From NCBI RefSeq assembly GCF_000830005.1, contig NZ_CP010407.1, forward strand, positions 4,445,001-4,509,000: a stretch of DNA of 64,000 bases. The letters are read 5' to 3'. Every line of letters starts with the position of its first letter. The stretch's first letter is position 1. The DNA is from Streptomyces vietnamensis. GTDB taxonomy: Bacteria; Actinomycetota; Actinomycetes; Streptomycetales; Streptomycetaceae. Shown one piece after another: positions 44,341-52,319 of this stretch. Below the pieces are notes generated by a model. The model did no database searches and was not told the origin of the DNA. It saw only the letters and a program-made list of their open reading frames with translations. A program made the translations under genes and the position numbers.

Positions 44341-44778
44341 TCAGAGCGATGCCCCGGCTCCGAGGCTTCCGGCGCTGACGGCTCCCCGCAGGACGTGGGC
44401 GATCTCCTCGGGCCTGAGGTCGATGCCGTCGAGGCCCTCCACGGTCAGCGGGATCTCCTCCAGGGCGTATTCGCCGCGTCCTTCGGCGCTGTACTCGGGG
44501 CCGGTGCGGTCCTCGAAGGACCAGGTCGCGATGCGGGCGAGGTAGAAGAGCTGGCGCTCGTCGTCGGACTCCAGCGTGTGGAGAAGGCGGACGATGTCGG
44601 CCTTCCCCGCGATCTCCTCGTGGATCTCCCGGTGGAGGGCGGCCTCGCGGGACTCGTCGCCGGGTTCGACGCCGCCGCCGGGCAGGACCCAGTACTCGGG
44701 GATGCCGGGCCGGGTGCGGCGGATGACCAGCATCGTGTCGTCGGCGGTGATGAGGACGGCGCGGACTCGTTCGATCAT
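44341..44778 (-). CDS. NUDIX hydrolase
   Basis: 145 residues from ATG 44778 with AGGAGA nine bases upstream. The NUDIX box GGGVEPGDESREAALHREIHEE follows the Gx5Ex7REUxEExGU pattern, with all catalytic Glu present, and a typical preceding segment PEYWVLPG. Acts on a nucleoside diphosphate linked to another group; substrate not predictable. Located in the tRNA-Lys island, 30 bases after the stop of a truncated SDR gene. Confidence 0.88.
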   Translation of the reverse strand: MIERVRAVLITADDTMLVIRRTRPGIPEYWVLPGGGVEPGDESREAALHREIHEEIAGKADIVRLLHTLESDDERQLFYLARIATWSFEDRTGPEYSAEGRGEYALEEIPLTVEGLDGIDLRPEEIAHVLRGAVSAGSLGAGASL

Positions 44779-44808
44779 TTCGGTTCGTCTCCTTACTTGT
44801 TGACGGTC

Positions 44809-44950
44809 TCAGTGCAGCAGCCAGCCGCCGTCGACGTGGACGGAATGCCCCGTGATGAACGAGGCGGAGGGGCCTACGAGGAACGCCACCAGGGCCGCGG
44901 CGTCCTCGGGCCGGCCACGGCGCGGGACGCACTGGCGCTTGATCCGGTCC
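44809..44950 (-). pseudogene. C-terminal fragment of a short-chain dehydrogenase (SDR)
   Basis: The last about 46 codons read [21 protein letters not shown] then [21 protein letters not shown], the diagnostic C-terminus of SDR oxidoreductases (SxxITGxxxxVDGG). The nucleotide-binding fold and catalytic Tyr-Lys are absent: upstream, the sequence turns into an unrelated fragment on the other strand. The exact break lies near 44,945-44,968. Confidence 0.75.
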
Positions 44951-44968
44951 TCCGGCCGCGCACGGTGG

Positions 44969-45523
44969 ATGGCCCAGGACGAAGGCGACACCCCCGAACT
45001 GCGCGGACTCGCCCAGCGCTACTACGCCCACGCCTTCCGCCTGGCCGCCGAAGCCGGCGACCCGGAACTGTCCGCGACGGCCCTCCGTGGCCTCGCCGTG
45101 CAGTGCGTCGACCTCGGCTACCGGGCCGAGGCCGTCCAGCTCGGCGAAGCCTGCGTGGACCACGGCCGCCACCTCGACAATCCGCGCGCCGTTGCCTACT
45201 ACGAGGCCACCCTCGCCAACGCCGCCGCCCAGGACGACGACCGCCGCATGGCCACCAAGCACCTCGCCCTCGACATCCACGGCCTCGACCGCCGCCGTAC
45301 CCGCGCCATCGTCCTCGCCGACCTCGGCGGCGTCCGCCTCCGCCAAGGCGACGTCGACGGCACCCTGGCCACCTGGCGCGACTTCCTCGACTGCGCCGAC
45401 GGCATCCGCTGGGTCAAGGTCCAGGCCGCCTTGCAGGACATGCGCGTCCGCCTGCGCCGGTACAGCGGAGTCCCAGAGGCGCAGGAGCTTCGCATGCTGG
45501 CCGCTGAGGTCGAGACCTATTGA
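44969..45523 (+). pseudogene. TPR-containing C-terminal fragment of an XRE-type regulator
   Basis: About 184 codons ([19 protein letters not shown]...) resemble the C-terminal helical-repeat part of a large streptomycete regulator family; the N-terminal helix-turn-helix is missing. The join HLALDIHGLDRRRTR also suggests an internal deletion between two similar repeats, judged from memory of the family. It abuts the SDR fragment head to head, so two breakpoints coincide here. Confidence 0.6.
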
Positions 45524-45867
45524 TTCGGCTTTCTGTCTACCTCTCCAGGCGCACTGTGGCCATCAGGGAATGAGAGGGTTCCTTTCGCGCCGGTCTGCGT
45601 AGTTGGTTGTCGGCCATTGGCTATCGACTTCTGGCCGGTTATATACCGGTCCGCATTTCGTGTCACTACTGATGTCACGTTTTGCTGGGGAGAGATTGCT
45701 TCCTTCTAGGTCAAGCGTGGCGCGAACATGCCTGTCCTGGATGGACCCCCCAGAATCACGCCGAACCTCAAGCAAACCTCAGAGTTGCCGGCAAGCAGTA
45801 GAAAGCGGCCCGCGTGATCATTAGGTTCTTCGCAGCGCCCCAAAATGGGGTGCACGGGGAGGGGAAA
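45524..45867. other. AT-richer gap in the island
   Basis: 344 bp with no supported gene; small open frames on both strands lack ribosome sites. CCGGT-TATAT-ACCGG at 45,635-45,649 is a palindrome with an AT-rich centre. The promoter of the secreted-protein operon must lie here. Confidence 0.5.
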
Positions 45868-46518
45868 ATGATCGAATCTCGCTTAAAGCTCAGCGCAATT
45901 GCCGTTCCTGCATTCACGTTGGCTCTGGTTGCCGCCCTCACAGGCTCCGCGTCCGCGGCACCCGTGGAGGACTCCACTCCTGCCCCCAGCTATGAACTGG
46001 GGGAAACCTTCGTGCTGAACGCTTCCGACGACCCGCTCGCCCAGCTGCCCGACGCCACCGACGACACAGGCTCGGCACATCGCTGCGACAACCCCTACCG
46101 GGAGTGGCGCTCGATTGTCTCCAGCACCAGCTACTTCGTGCCCTCCCTGCTGCCGGGCACCTCGTTCAAGGACGGTCCAGGTGGCAAAATGATCGTCAGT
46201 GTCACCAAGGCGGGCTCTGTGAAGGCGGAGATCACCGCAGGTGGAGAAGCAGAACTGAGTGCCGTGGTCGCATCGGCCAAGGCGACGATCAACACGACGA
46301 TCGGCGCAGAGTTCACCTACACCATCGGCCACACCTATCAGCAGGATGTCTCTCCCCGGAAGTACGGGCACTTGCAGTACGGTTCCTACGGCTTCAAGGT
46401 CGTCTGGGGCAAGTACAGGACGAGCGCGGACCGTTGCGGCAAGACTCTCGTCAAGAGCTGGACGGCGAAGCTCCCGACGAGGGAGACCGGATGGAAGTAC
46501 TGGGAGACTCCCTCATGA
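45868..46518 (+). CDS. Secreted protein of the island, unknown function
   Basis: 216 residues from ATG 45868 behind GGGGAGGGG. A Sec signal peptide is predicted to be cut after GSASA (residue 30). The mature part has two Cys, about 140 residues apart (HRCDNPY, DRCGKTL), probably a disulfide. Between them, long stretches alternate Ser/Thr/Ala with hydrophobic residues (MIVSVTKAGSVKAEITAG, SAKATINTTIGAEFTYTIGH), suggestive of extended amphipathic beta hairpins as in aerolysin/ETX-like stalks, though I recognise no family with certainty. Its stop overlaps the lipoprotein start by ATGA. Confidence 0.75.
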   Translation: MIESRLKLSAIAVPAFTLALVAALTGSASAAPVEDSTPAPSYELGETFVLNASDDPLAQLPDATDDTGSAHRCDNPYREWRSIVSSTSYFVPSLLPGTSFKDGPGGKMIVSVTKAGSVKAEITAGGEAELSAVVASAKATINTTIGAEFTYTIGHTYQQDVSPRKYGHLQYGSYGFKVVWGKYRTSADRCGKTLVKSWTAKLPTRETGWKYWETPS

Positions 46519-46994
46519 CAGGCCCACAGCGCACAGCCGGCGTGCTCATCTGTCTTTTGGCGGCCGGCTTGACCGGCTGTACGTCGCAACCCGACCCTGA
46601 GCCGACTCCGCCCGTACACACCAGCTCCCCGAATACTGCAGCTTCCACGAGCAGCGTGGGCGAGGCCCAGGTGCGCTTGGCGCTCGGAGACGGCTCAACT
46701 GATGACGATCCGGCCTTTGTCGCCATGGGGTTCGAGCGGCTGGCCGAAGGGGCGCATACCCAGACCGTCCTCGACCGCGGCAAGGGCTACGCCCTCCAGG
46801 TCGTCTGCGTCGGCACCACAAGCGTAAAGATCACAGGAACTGGCCTGAAGCCCTCCAGCGCCGCGTGCGACGGCACGATCGTCAGCCAGAGAATCACCAA
46901 CGCGCCGGCGGACTTCACCCTCAACGTCCGCGCGACAGGCGGGGGGAACCCCAGTGGGTCGATCGGCTGGCGGCTGAACCGCCTCAGCAACTGA
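46515..46994 (+). CDS. Lipoprotein coupled to the island secreted protein
   Basis: 159 residues from ATG 46515. Lipobox GLTGC puts the lipidated Cys at residue 22, followed by a Pro/Thr/Ser linker (to about 45) and a domain of about 110 residues, beta-rich with two Cys. No family recognised. The four-base ATGA overlap with the upstream secreted protein implies made-together partners. It is the last gene before attR. Confidence 0.75.
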   Translation: MTGPQRTAGVLICLLAAGLTGCTSQPDPEPTPPVHTSSPNTAASTSSVGEAQVRLALGDGSTDDDPAFVAMGFERLAEGAHTQTVLDRGKGYALQVVCVGTTSVKITGTGLKPSSAACDGTIVSQRITNAPADFTLNVRATGGGNPSGSIGWRLNRLSN

Positions 46995-47071
46995 AACGCC
47001 CCTGGTGAGGGAGCTGCTTGCCGACCGCGCTCCCATGCCTCCAGGCTGCACCACCCATCCGACCCCAGCCA

Positions 47072-47142
47072 GGACTTCTCATCCATTGGTTGTGGGCTCG
47101 AGTCCCACACGGCCTACAGGTGCAGAGGAGCGCCCCGACCGG
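47072..47142. repeat. Island right attachment site (attR), partial tRNA-Lys copy
   Basis: Copy of 43,518-43,588 with four substitutions; it starts in the anticodon stem and lacks the tRNA 5' half, so it is not a working tRNA. One change lies in the T-loop (GGGCTCGAG for GGGTTCGAG). Confidence 0.9.
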
Positions 47143-47197
47143 ATCCTTCCGGTCGGGGCGCTTCGGCGTTCGGGGGTTTCCGGTCCGGGCGCTGCCG

Positions 47198-47737
47198 CTA
47201 CTCGTTCACGAGTACGGGGACGGAGACGACCGCGGTGGTCGGGGCGCCCTTGAGGTTCTTGGCGGGGACGGTGAAGTCGATGCCGTCGCCGGCGGCACGG
47301 GGGCCGGTGTGGGCCTCGCCGTGGCCGGTCTCGCCCTCCTCCTGGTACTGGAAGGTGCCGGTGCCGAGGAGGCGGCCGGAGGAGTCGTAGTAGGCGGCCC
47401 GCAGTTCCAGCGCCAGGACGTCGCTGATGTCGGAGGTGATGGCGAGGTGGCCGGTGACCGAGGGCTTCGGGGTGAGCGTGAGGCGGGTGAGGCGCACCCG
47501 GTCGGTGAAGGGGCCCTGTTCGATGCGGACTTCACCCTTGGCCGGGGCCGGAGAGAGCGTCGGGGCCGGAGCCGGCGCGGTGCGCGGGGCCGGGAAGGTG
47601 ACCGGTGCCGCGGACGCGGGCGGCTGCTCGGCGGCCCGGTGGTCGTCCTCGGTGCCGCCGCTGCAGCCGGTGAGCGCCACCATGGCGGGGAGGATCAGGC
47701 CGAGCGCGGCGGCCGTGGTGCGGGTGAGCGGGCTCAT
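47198..47737 (-). CDS. Lipoprotein of unknown function next to alkaline phosphatase
   Basis: 179 residues from ATG 47737 with AGGAG upstream. Signal peptide with lipobox ALTGC (Cys25), a Pro/Ala linker, then a beta-rich domain (ITSDISDVLALELRAAYYDSSGRLLGTGTFQYQEE) resembling the FxLYD-type extracytoplasmic Ig-like fold. It lies 68 bases downstream of the phosphatase gene in the same direction and is likely cotranscribed. Confidence 0.75.
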   Translation of the reverse strand: MSPLTRTTAAALGLILPAMVALTGCSGGTEDDHRAAEQPPASAAPVTFPAPRTAPAPAPTLSPAPAKGEVRIEQGPFTDRVRLTRLTLTPKPSVTGHLAITSDISDVLALELRAAYYDSSGRLLGTGTFQYQEEGETGHGEAHTGPRAAGDGIDFTVPAKNLKGAPTTAVVSVPVLVNE

Positions 47738-47805
47738 CGGCGTACTCCTGGAGGTGTGGGGGCGCGGGGCCGGGGCGTCGTCGCGCCACCGGCCCCGCGC
47801 TGCCG

Positions 47806-49323
47806 TCAGTGGGCCTGGGGGGCCCGGCCGAACAGCGAGCGGTACATCTTGCTGTACAGGTCGGTGTTGTTCTGGCTGACGGCGAAGCGCTTGCCGCCGG
47901 GGCCGTACGCGTACAGCGGGACGTCGGCACCGGTGTGGTTGCCGGACAGGTAGGCCAGCCAGAGGCTGGCCTCGGGGCTGCCGTCCTTCACGTCCGCCGC
48001 GTCGTCCGGGGTGCGGAAGGTGGCCGGGCCGAAGTTCTTCGGGTCGTTCGCGCCGGCGCCGTTGACGATGCCGGAGGAGCGGGCCGGGTCCTTGACGTTG
48101 GCCGAGGAGGAGCGCGACGGCGTGGAGTTGTTCGCCGGGTTGCCCGCGTCGGTGTTGGCCGGCGGGGCGGCCGCCTCGGCGTTGGTGAAGGAGCCCTTCT
48201 CGATGATGTTGAAGCCGGCGCACTCGTGGTCCGCCGTCACGATCACCAGGGTGTGGCCGTCCTTCTTCGCGAAGTCGACCGCGGCCTTGACGGCGTCGTC
48301 GAACGCCTTGACCTCGTCGAGGGTCTGCGCGGCGTCGTTGGCGTGCGAGCGCTTGTCGATCTGGGCGCCCTCGACCTGGAGCAGGAAGCCCTTCCTGGAG
48401 CGGTTGCTGAGCAGGGAGATGGACTTCTGGGTCATCTCCGCCAGCGTCGGCTCCTGCTTCTGCGGCGCGTCGGCCGGCAGCTTCGCCTTGGCGTTCTCGA
48501 CGGTCAGGTTGCCGCGGTTGAACAGGCCGACGACCTTGCCGCGCTTGACGTTCGCCAGGTCGTCCTTGGTGGCGACCCGCTGGGAGGCGGCGGTCTGCGC
48601 GGGCAGCGACGGGTCGCCGAAGCTGCCGAGGACCTGGTAGCCCTGGGCCTGGAGCGCCTTCTGGTCGTCCGGCTCGAAGCGGGCCAGGCCGCCACCGAGG
48701 ATGACGTCGGCGGTGCCGTTGCGGGCGATCTGCTCGGCGATCGGCGTGATCATGGTCTGGTCGGCCGGCTTGTCCTCGAACGTGCCGTCGGCCTTCCTGG
48801 GCAGGCAGGAGGCGTCCGAGTAGACCGGGCCCTGGCAGCCGCGCAGCAGCGCGTGGCTGAACTGGGCGGCCGGGGTCGCGTCGGTGATCTCGGCGGTGGA
48901 GACGTTGCCGGTGGCGAAGCCGGCCTGGTGGGCCTGCTCCATCAGCGTCGCGACGCGCTTCTCGTAGGCGTCGACGCCGAGAGCGGCGTTGTAGGTCTTC
49001 ACGCCGGACGACCAGGCGGTGGCCGAGCTGGCGGAGTCGGTGACCAGCGCGGGCTGGTCGCTGTCCTTCTCGACGGCGTACGTGGAGACGGCGCCGTAGT
49101 TCGGCAGCTTCTCCATGTTCAGCCTGCCGGTGGCGCCGTAGAAGCGCTCGCGACCGGCGGCGACGTGGGAGCGGCTCATGCCGTCGCCGAGCAGGTAGAT
49201 GACGTTGTGTATCTCGTTGTCGTCGCCCCGGTGCTGCGGGGCCGAGTTGGCGACCACGGCCGTACCGGCGGCGAGCGCGCCGGTCGTGGCGAGGACCGTC
49301 AGCATTCTGACGGACATGCGCAT
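47806..49323 (-). CDS. Secreted alkaline phosphatase (PhoA family)
   Basis: 505 residues. N-terminal signal peptide (MRMSVRMLTVLATTGALAAGTAVV). Alkaline phosphatase motifs: metal ligand Asp in YLLGDGMSRSH, nucleophilic Ser97 in VTDSASSATAWSSGVKTYN, VEGAQIDKRSHAND, and TADHECAGF. A Ser/Asn-rich loop near residue 410 is longer than in E. coli PhoA. Hydrolyses phosphate monoesters outside the cell. Streptomyces phosphatase genes are often PhoP-controlled; a single GTTCACGACCC-like unit lies upstream but a full PHO box is not visible. Confidence 0.93.
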   Translation of the reverse strand: MRMSVRMLTVLATTGALAAGTAVVANSAPQHRGDDNEIHNVIYLLGDGMSRSHVAAGRERFYGATGRLNMEKLPNYGAVSTYAVEKDSDQPALVTDSASSATAWSSGVKTYNAALGVDAYEKRVATLMEQAHQAGFATGNVSTAEITDATPAAQFSHALLRGCQGPVYSDASCLPRKADGTFEDKPADQTMITPIAEQIARNGTADVILGGGLARFEPDDQKALQAQGYQVLGSFGDPSLPAQTAASQRVATKDDLANVKRGKVVGLFNRGNLTVENAKAKLPADAPQKQEPTLAEMTQKSISLLSNRSRKGFLLQVEGAQIDKRSHANDAAQTLDEVKAFDDAVKAAVDFAKKDGHTLVIVTADHECAGFNIIEKGSFTNAEAAAPPANTDAGNPANNSTPSRSSSANVKDPARSSGIVNGAGANDPKNFGPATFRTPDDAADVKDGSPEASLWLAYLSGNHTGADVPLYAYGPGGKRFAVSQNNTDLYSKMYRSLFGRAPQAH

Positions 49324-49435
49324 GCGGATGCTCCTAGGGGAGGCTGGGCGCCGCGCACCGGCCTCTTGGCGGGCCGTGCGGCGGGCGCACCCGGACTTGC
49401 CGGGCGCCAGCGACGCTAGGAGCGGGTCGTGAACG

Positions 49436-49464
49436 CTCCTCGATGACAGGGTGTCATCGAGGAG
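49436..49464. terminator. Perfect inverted repeat CTCCTCGATGACA-GGG-TGTCATCGAGGAG
   Basis: 13-bp arms and a 3-base loop between the phosphatase promoter and the 3' end of the next minus-strand gene. Best read as that gene's terminator; an operator for the phosphatase is possible. Confidence 0.6.
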
Positions 49465-49495
49465 AACATGCAGGATGCGCTCCCTCGTTGTGCGG

Positions 49496-50089
49496 TCAGT
49501 GGGCTTCCGGGCGGCGGTAGACGCAGACGTTGACGCCCTGGGGGCTGGTGACCGTGGAGGCCAGTTCGAGGGTGCGCAGGGCGCCGTCCGCCGGGAAGAT
49601 CGACTTTCCGCCGCCGAGGAGCACCGGCATGACCATCAGGCGGAGTTCGTCGGCGAGGTCCTCGGCCAGGAGGGTGCGGGCGAGGCTGGGGCTGCCCATG
49701 ACGAGGAGGTCTCCGCCGGGCGTCCCGTGGAGTTCGCGGAGGCGGGCCACGGCCTTGTCGCCGGGGATGAGCGTGGTGTTCCAGCCGAGGTCGGCCTCGC
49801 CGAGGGTGCCGGAGACGACGTACTTCGGGAGGGCGTTCATCCGGTCGGCGAAGGGGTCGCCGGCCCGCTCCGGCCAGGCGGCGGCCATCGTCTGCCAGGT
49901 GCGGCGGCCGAAGAGGAGGGCCTCGGCCTGCGCGGTCGCCTCGTCGAACGCGCCGCCCACGACCTCCGGGTCGAAGAAGGGGTGCGTCCAGCCGCCGTGC
50001 GCGAAGCCGCCGTCGGTGTCCTCCTCGGGACCGCCCGGGGCTTGGACGACGCCGTCGAGGCTGATGAACTCGCTGATGACGATGCGCAT
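49496..50089 (-). CDS. Dihydrofolate reductase / RibD C-terminal domain protein
   Basis: 197 residues from ATG 50089 (MRIVISEFISLDGVVQAPGG), the usual start of this family; the open frame extends to 50,197 without support. Segments LLFGRRTWQTMAAAWP, KYVVSGTL and GGDLLVMGSPSLARTLL belong to the RibD-C fold, which binds NADPH. Such stand-alone proteins are not the essential DHFR and their substrates are mostly unknown. Confidence 0.85.
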   Translation of the reverse strand: MRIVISEFISLDGVVQAPGGPEEDTDGGFAHGGWTHPFFDPEVVGGAFDEATAQAEALLFGRRTWQTMAAAWPERAGDPFADRMNALPKYVVSGTLGEADLGWNTTLIPGDKAVARLRELHGTPGGDLLVMGSPSLARTLLAEDLADELRLMVMPVLLGGGKSIFPADGALRTLELASTVTSPQGVNVCVYRRPEAH

Positions 50090-50131
50090 GGGGTCGTTCC
50101 TGTTCGTCCGGGGCTGCTTCGTGGTGGGGTG

Positions 50132-50175
50132 CCGTACGGGAGTGAAGACGTGGGGTTCCGTACGGGAGTGAAGAC
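50132..50175. repeat. 18-bp direct repeat CCGTACGGGAGTGAAGAC, two copies
   Basis: Copies at 50,132-50,149 and 50,158-50,175 (26-base period), 43-86 bases upstream of the reductase-like gene on the minus strand; position is compatible with a regulator site. Confidence 0.7.
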
Positions 50176-50328
50176 AAGGCTGCCGTCGGAAAGTCATCGC
50201 TTCCCGAGAACTGTCTTCGGCGTTTCGCGGTCCTTCTTCTCGGAACTTCGTTCGTCCGAACGGCTCCGTACGGGGGCGGCGCCGGGGAACGTGGGGAAAC
50301 GTGGACGCGGAGTGTGGAGGTGGGGTCG

Positions 50329-51702
50329 GTGGCGGCGAGCGGTTCCGGTGATCCGGCGGGGGAGGCGCGGCAGCTGGCCCGCTATGCGCTGTTCGCCGTG
50401 GGGGGCGCCTGCGCGGCGCTGCTGACCGCGCTCGGCAGCGGGATGCTGATCCTGCTGAGCGGGGTCGTGGGGCTCGCCGCGACGGCCGCGGGCGTCTGGT
50501 GGTTCCTCGCGCACCGCGGGCCGGTGCGGGTGTTCGGGGCGATCCTCGCCGCGGCCGCGCCCCTCACGACCCTCGGCCTGTACGTCTCCGGGGGCGTCTG
50601 GGTGAACGCCCTCGTCGCCCTCGGCCTGTGGGGCGTCGCGCTGTCCTGCGCGCGGGCCGCGCTGCGGCGCCCGGAGGACGAGCGGAAGGCGCTGATGCGG
50701 GGGGAGAGCGTCCCCCCGCCCCGCCGGCCCGTACTGATCATGAACCCGAAGTCAGGTGGCGGGAAGGTCGCGCGGTTCGGTCTCGTCGAGCGGGCGGAGG
50801 CGCTCGGCGCCCGGGTGATCCTGCTCGACCCGTCGGCCCCGGCCGATGTCGGCGGGCTCGCCCGGAAGGCCGTGGCCGAGGGCGCCGATCTGCTCGGCGT
50901 GGCGGGCGGCGACGGCACCCAGGCGCTGGTGGCCGAGGTCGCCGCCGAGCACGATCTGCCGTTCCTGGTGATCTCGGCCGGCACCCGCAACCACTTCGCG
51001 ATGGACCTGGGCCTCGACCGCACCGACCCCTCCCGCTGCCTCGACGCCCTGACCGACGGCGAGGAGCTCCGGATCGACCTCGGCGACGTCGCCGGGCGGC
51101 CCTTCGTCAACACCGTCTCCTTCGGGGTGTACGCCGATGTCGTCCAGCGCCCCGAGTACCGCGACGACAAGGCCGGCACGGCGCTCGAGGTCCTGCCCGA
51201 CCTGCTCCAGGGCGGTTTCGGCGACCGCCTCGACGCGACCGCCGACGCCACCCCGCTCACCGGGCAGCAGGCGCTCCTCGTCAGCAACAACCCGTACGCG
51301 GCGCCCGATCCGCTCGGTACGGTCGCCGCCCGCAGGACGCGTCTCGACGGGGGCGAGCTCGGGGTCATCGGCATCCGCGTGGACGGCGCCGCCCAGGCCG
51401 CCGAGCTGGCCGTCCTGGGGAACCGGGCGACCGGCCTGAAGGTCCTGACGGCCCGCAGGGTGGAGGTCGGGGGCGCCCCGGGCGCCACTATCTCCGTCGC
51501 CGTGGACGGCGAGGCCCTGACCCTGCCCACGCCCGTCGTCTGCACCCTCCGCCCCCGAGCCCTGCGGGTCCTCGTGCCCCGCGGCCGGCCGGGGTCCCCG
51601 GTGCCCCCGCCGCCCCTCGACTGGCGGCGGCTGACCCGGCTGGCCTTCCCCGAGGAGCCCGCCGCCGGCGACGGAAACCCGTGGGACACCCGTACCTCTT
51701 GA
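50329..51702 (+). CDS. Diacylglycerol kinase-family lipid kinase with N-terminal membrane helices
   Basis: 457 residues from GTG 50329, 8 bases after GGAGG; GTG 50314 is an alternative. Three or four membrane helices (about 15-110) precede a DAGK catalytic domain with NPKSGGGK and GGDGTQALVA, then the C-terminal half of the fold. This would phosphorylate a lipid such as diacylglycerol or a sphingoid base at the membrane. Immediately followed by a PAP2 phosphatase gene that could reverse the reaction. Confidence 0.88.
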   Translation: MAASGSGDPAGEARQLARYALFAVGGACAALLTALGSGMLILLSGVVGLAATAAGVWWFLAHRGPVRVFGAILAAAAPLTTLGLYVSGGVWVNALVALGLWGVALSCARAALRRPEDERKALMRGESVPPPRRPVLIMNPKSGGGKVARFGLVERAEALGARVILLDPSAPADVGGLARKAVAEGADLLGVAGGDGTQALVAEVAAEHDLPFLVISAGTRNHFAMDLGLDRTDPSRCLDALTDGEELRIDLGDVAGRPFVNTVSFGVYADVVQRPEYRDDKAGTALEVLPDLLQGGFGDRLDATADATPLTGQQALLVSNNPYAAPDPLGTVAARRTRLDGGELGVIGIRVDGAAQAAELAVLGNRATGLKVLTARRVEVGGAPGATISVAVDGEALTLPTPVVCTLRPRALRVLVPRGRPGSPVPPPPLDWRRLTRLAFPEEPAAGDGNPWDTRTS

Positions 51703-51731
51703 ACCCCAGTACCCCTGACTAGGAGCGGCGC

Positions 51732-52313
51732 ATGACCGACGACACGAAGACCGGGACCCTCCGGGCGGTCCTGCACGACATCCGGGCCGTCGACGGCGCC
51801 GTCTACGCGGCGGTGGCCGCCACCCCCACGCCCACGCTCGACACGGCGTTCCGCCGGCTCTCCACGGCGGCGAACCACTCCAAGATCTCGTTCACCGTCG
51901 CGGCGGCGCTCGCGCTCGTGCCGGGCCGGCCGCGCCGGGCCGCGCTCGCCGGGGTCGGGGCGATCGCGGTGGCCTCGGCCTCGGCGAACCTGCTCGGCAA
52001 GCGGCTCGTCCGCCGGCCGAGGCCGGACCGGGAGGCGGCCCGGGTGGTGGTGGGCCGTCATGTCCCCATGCCGGCCTCGGCGTCGTTCCCCTCCGGGCAC
52101 ACCGCGTCGGCGGTCGCCTTCGCCACCGCCGTCGGCTCGGTGCTGCCGCCCGCCGCGCTGCCCCTCGCGGCCCTGGCGTGGACCGTGGGCTACTCCCGGG
52201 TCCACACCGGGGTGCACTACCCGGGCGACGTCGCCGCGGGCGCCCTCCTCGGCGTCGCGAGCGCGGGCGTCTCCCTGGCGGTCGGGAGCTGGTGGACCGC
52301 CAGGGAGAAGTGA
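51732..52313 (+). CDS. PAP2-family membrane phosphatase
   Basis: 193 residues from ATG 51732 (GGAGCG ribosome site). The three PAP2 signature motifs are complete: KRLVRRPRP, PSGHTAS and SRVHTGVHYPGD, with membrane helices between them. Acts on phosphatidate or polyprenyl (pyro)phosphates on the outer face. Its 29-base distance from the lipid kinase gene suggests an operon. Confidence 0.9.
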   Translation: MTDDTKTGTLRAVLHDIRAVDGAVYAAVAATPTPTLDTAFRRLSTAANHSKISFTVAAALALVPGRPRRAALAGVGAIAVASASANLLGKRLVRRPRPDREAARVVVGRHVPMPASASFPSGHTASAVAFATAVGSVLPPAALPLAALAWTVGYSRVHTGVHYPGDVAAGALLGVASAGVSLAVGSWWTAREK

Positions 52314-52319
52314 CCGACC

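Larger units (their letters stand above)
43589..47142. mobile_element. tRNA-Lys-associated genomic island, 3.55 kb, integrase lost
   Basis: The DNA between the two 71-bp repeats contains genes unlike the conserved backbone: an unknown protein, NUDIX hydrolase, two truncated genes, a secreted protein and a lipoprotein. Several stretches (45,530-45,870 especially) are clearly less GC-rich than the backbone. No integrase, excisionase or replication gene is visible, so it is a remnant or depends on an integrase elsewhere. Confidence 0.8.

Noticed and set aside
45563-45824. Small open frames on both strands in the island gap
   Set aside because: No ribosome sites, no recognisable sequence and mutual overlap; likely chance frames in non-coding DNA.
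47072-47142. Second tRNA-Lys gene
   Set aside because: The 5' half (acceptor, D-arm and anticodon) is absent, so it is an attachment-site remnant and not a tRNA.
49400-49470. PHO box upstream of alkaline phosphatase
   Set aside because: Only one good GTTCACG unit is visible; adjacent 11-base units do not match the direct-repeat consensus.
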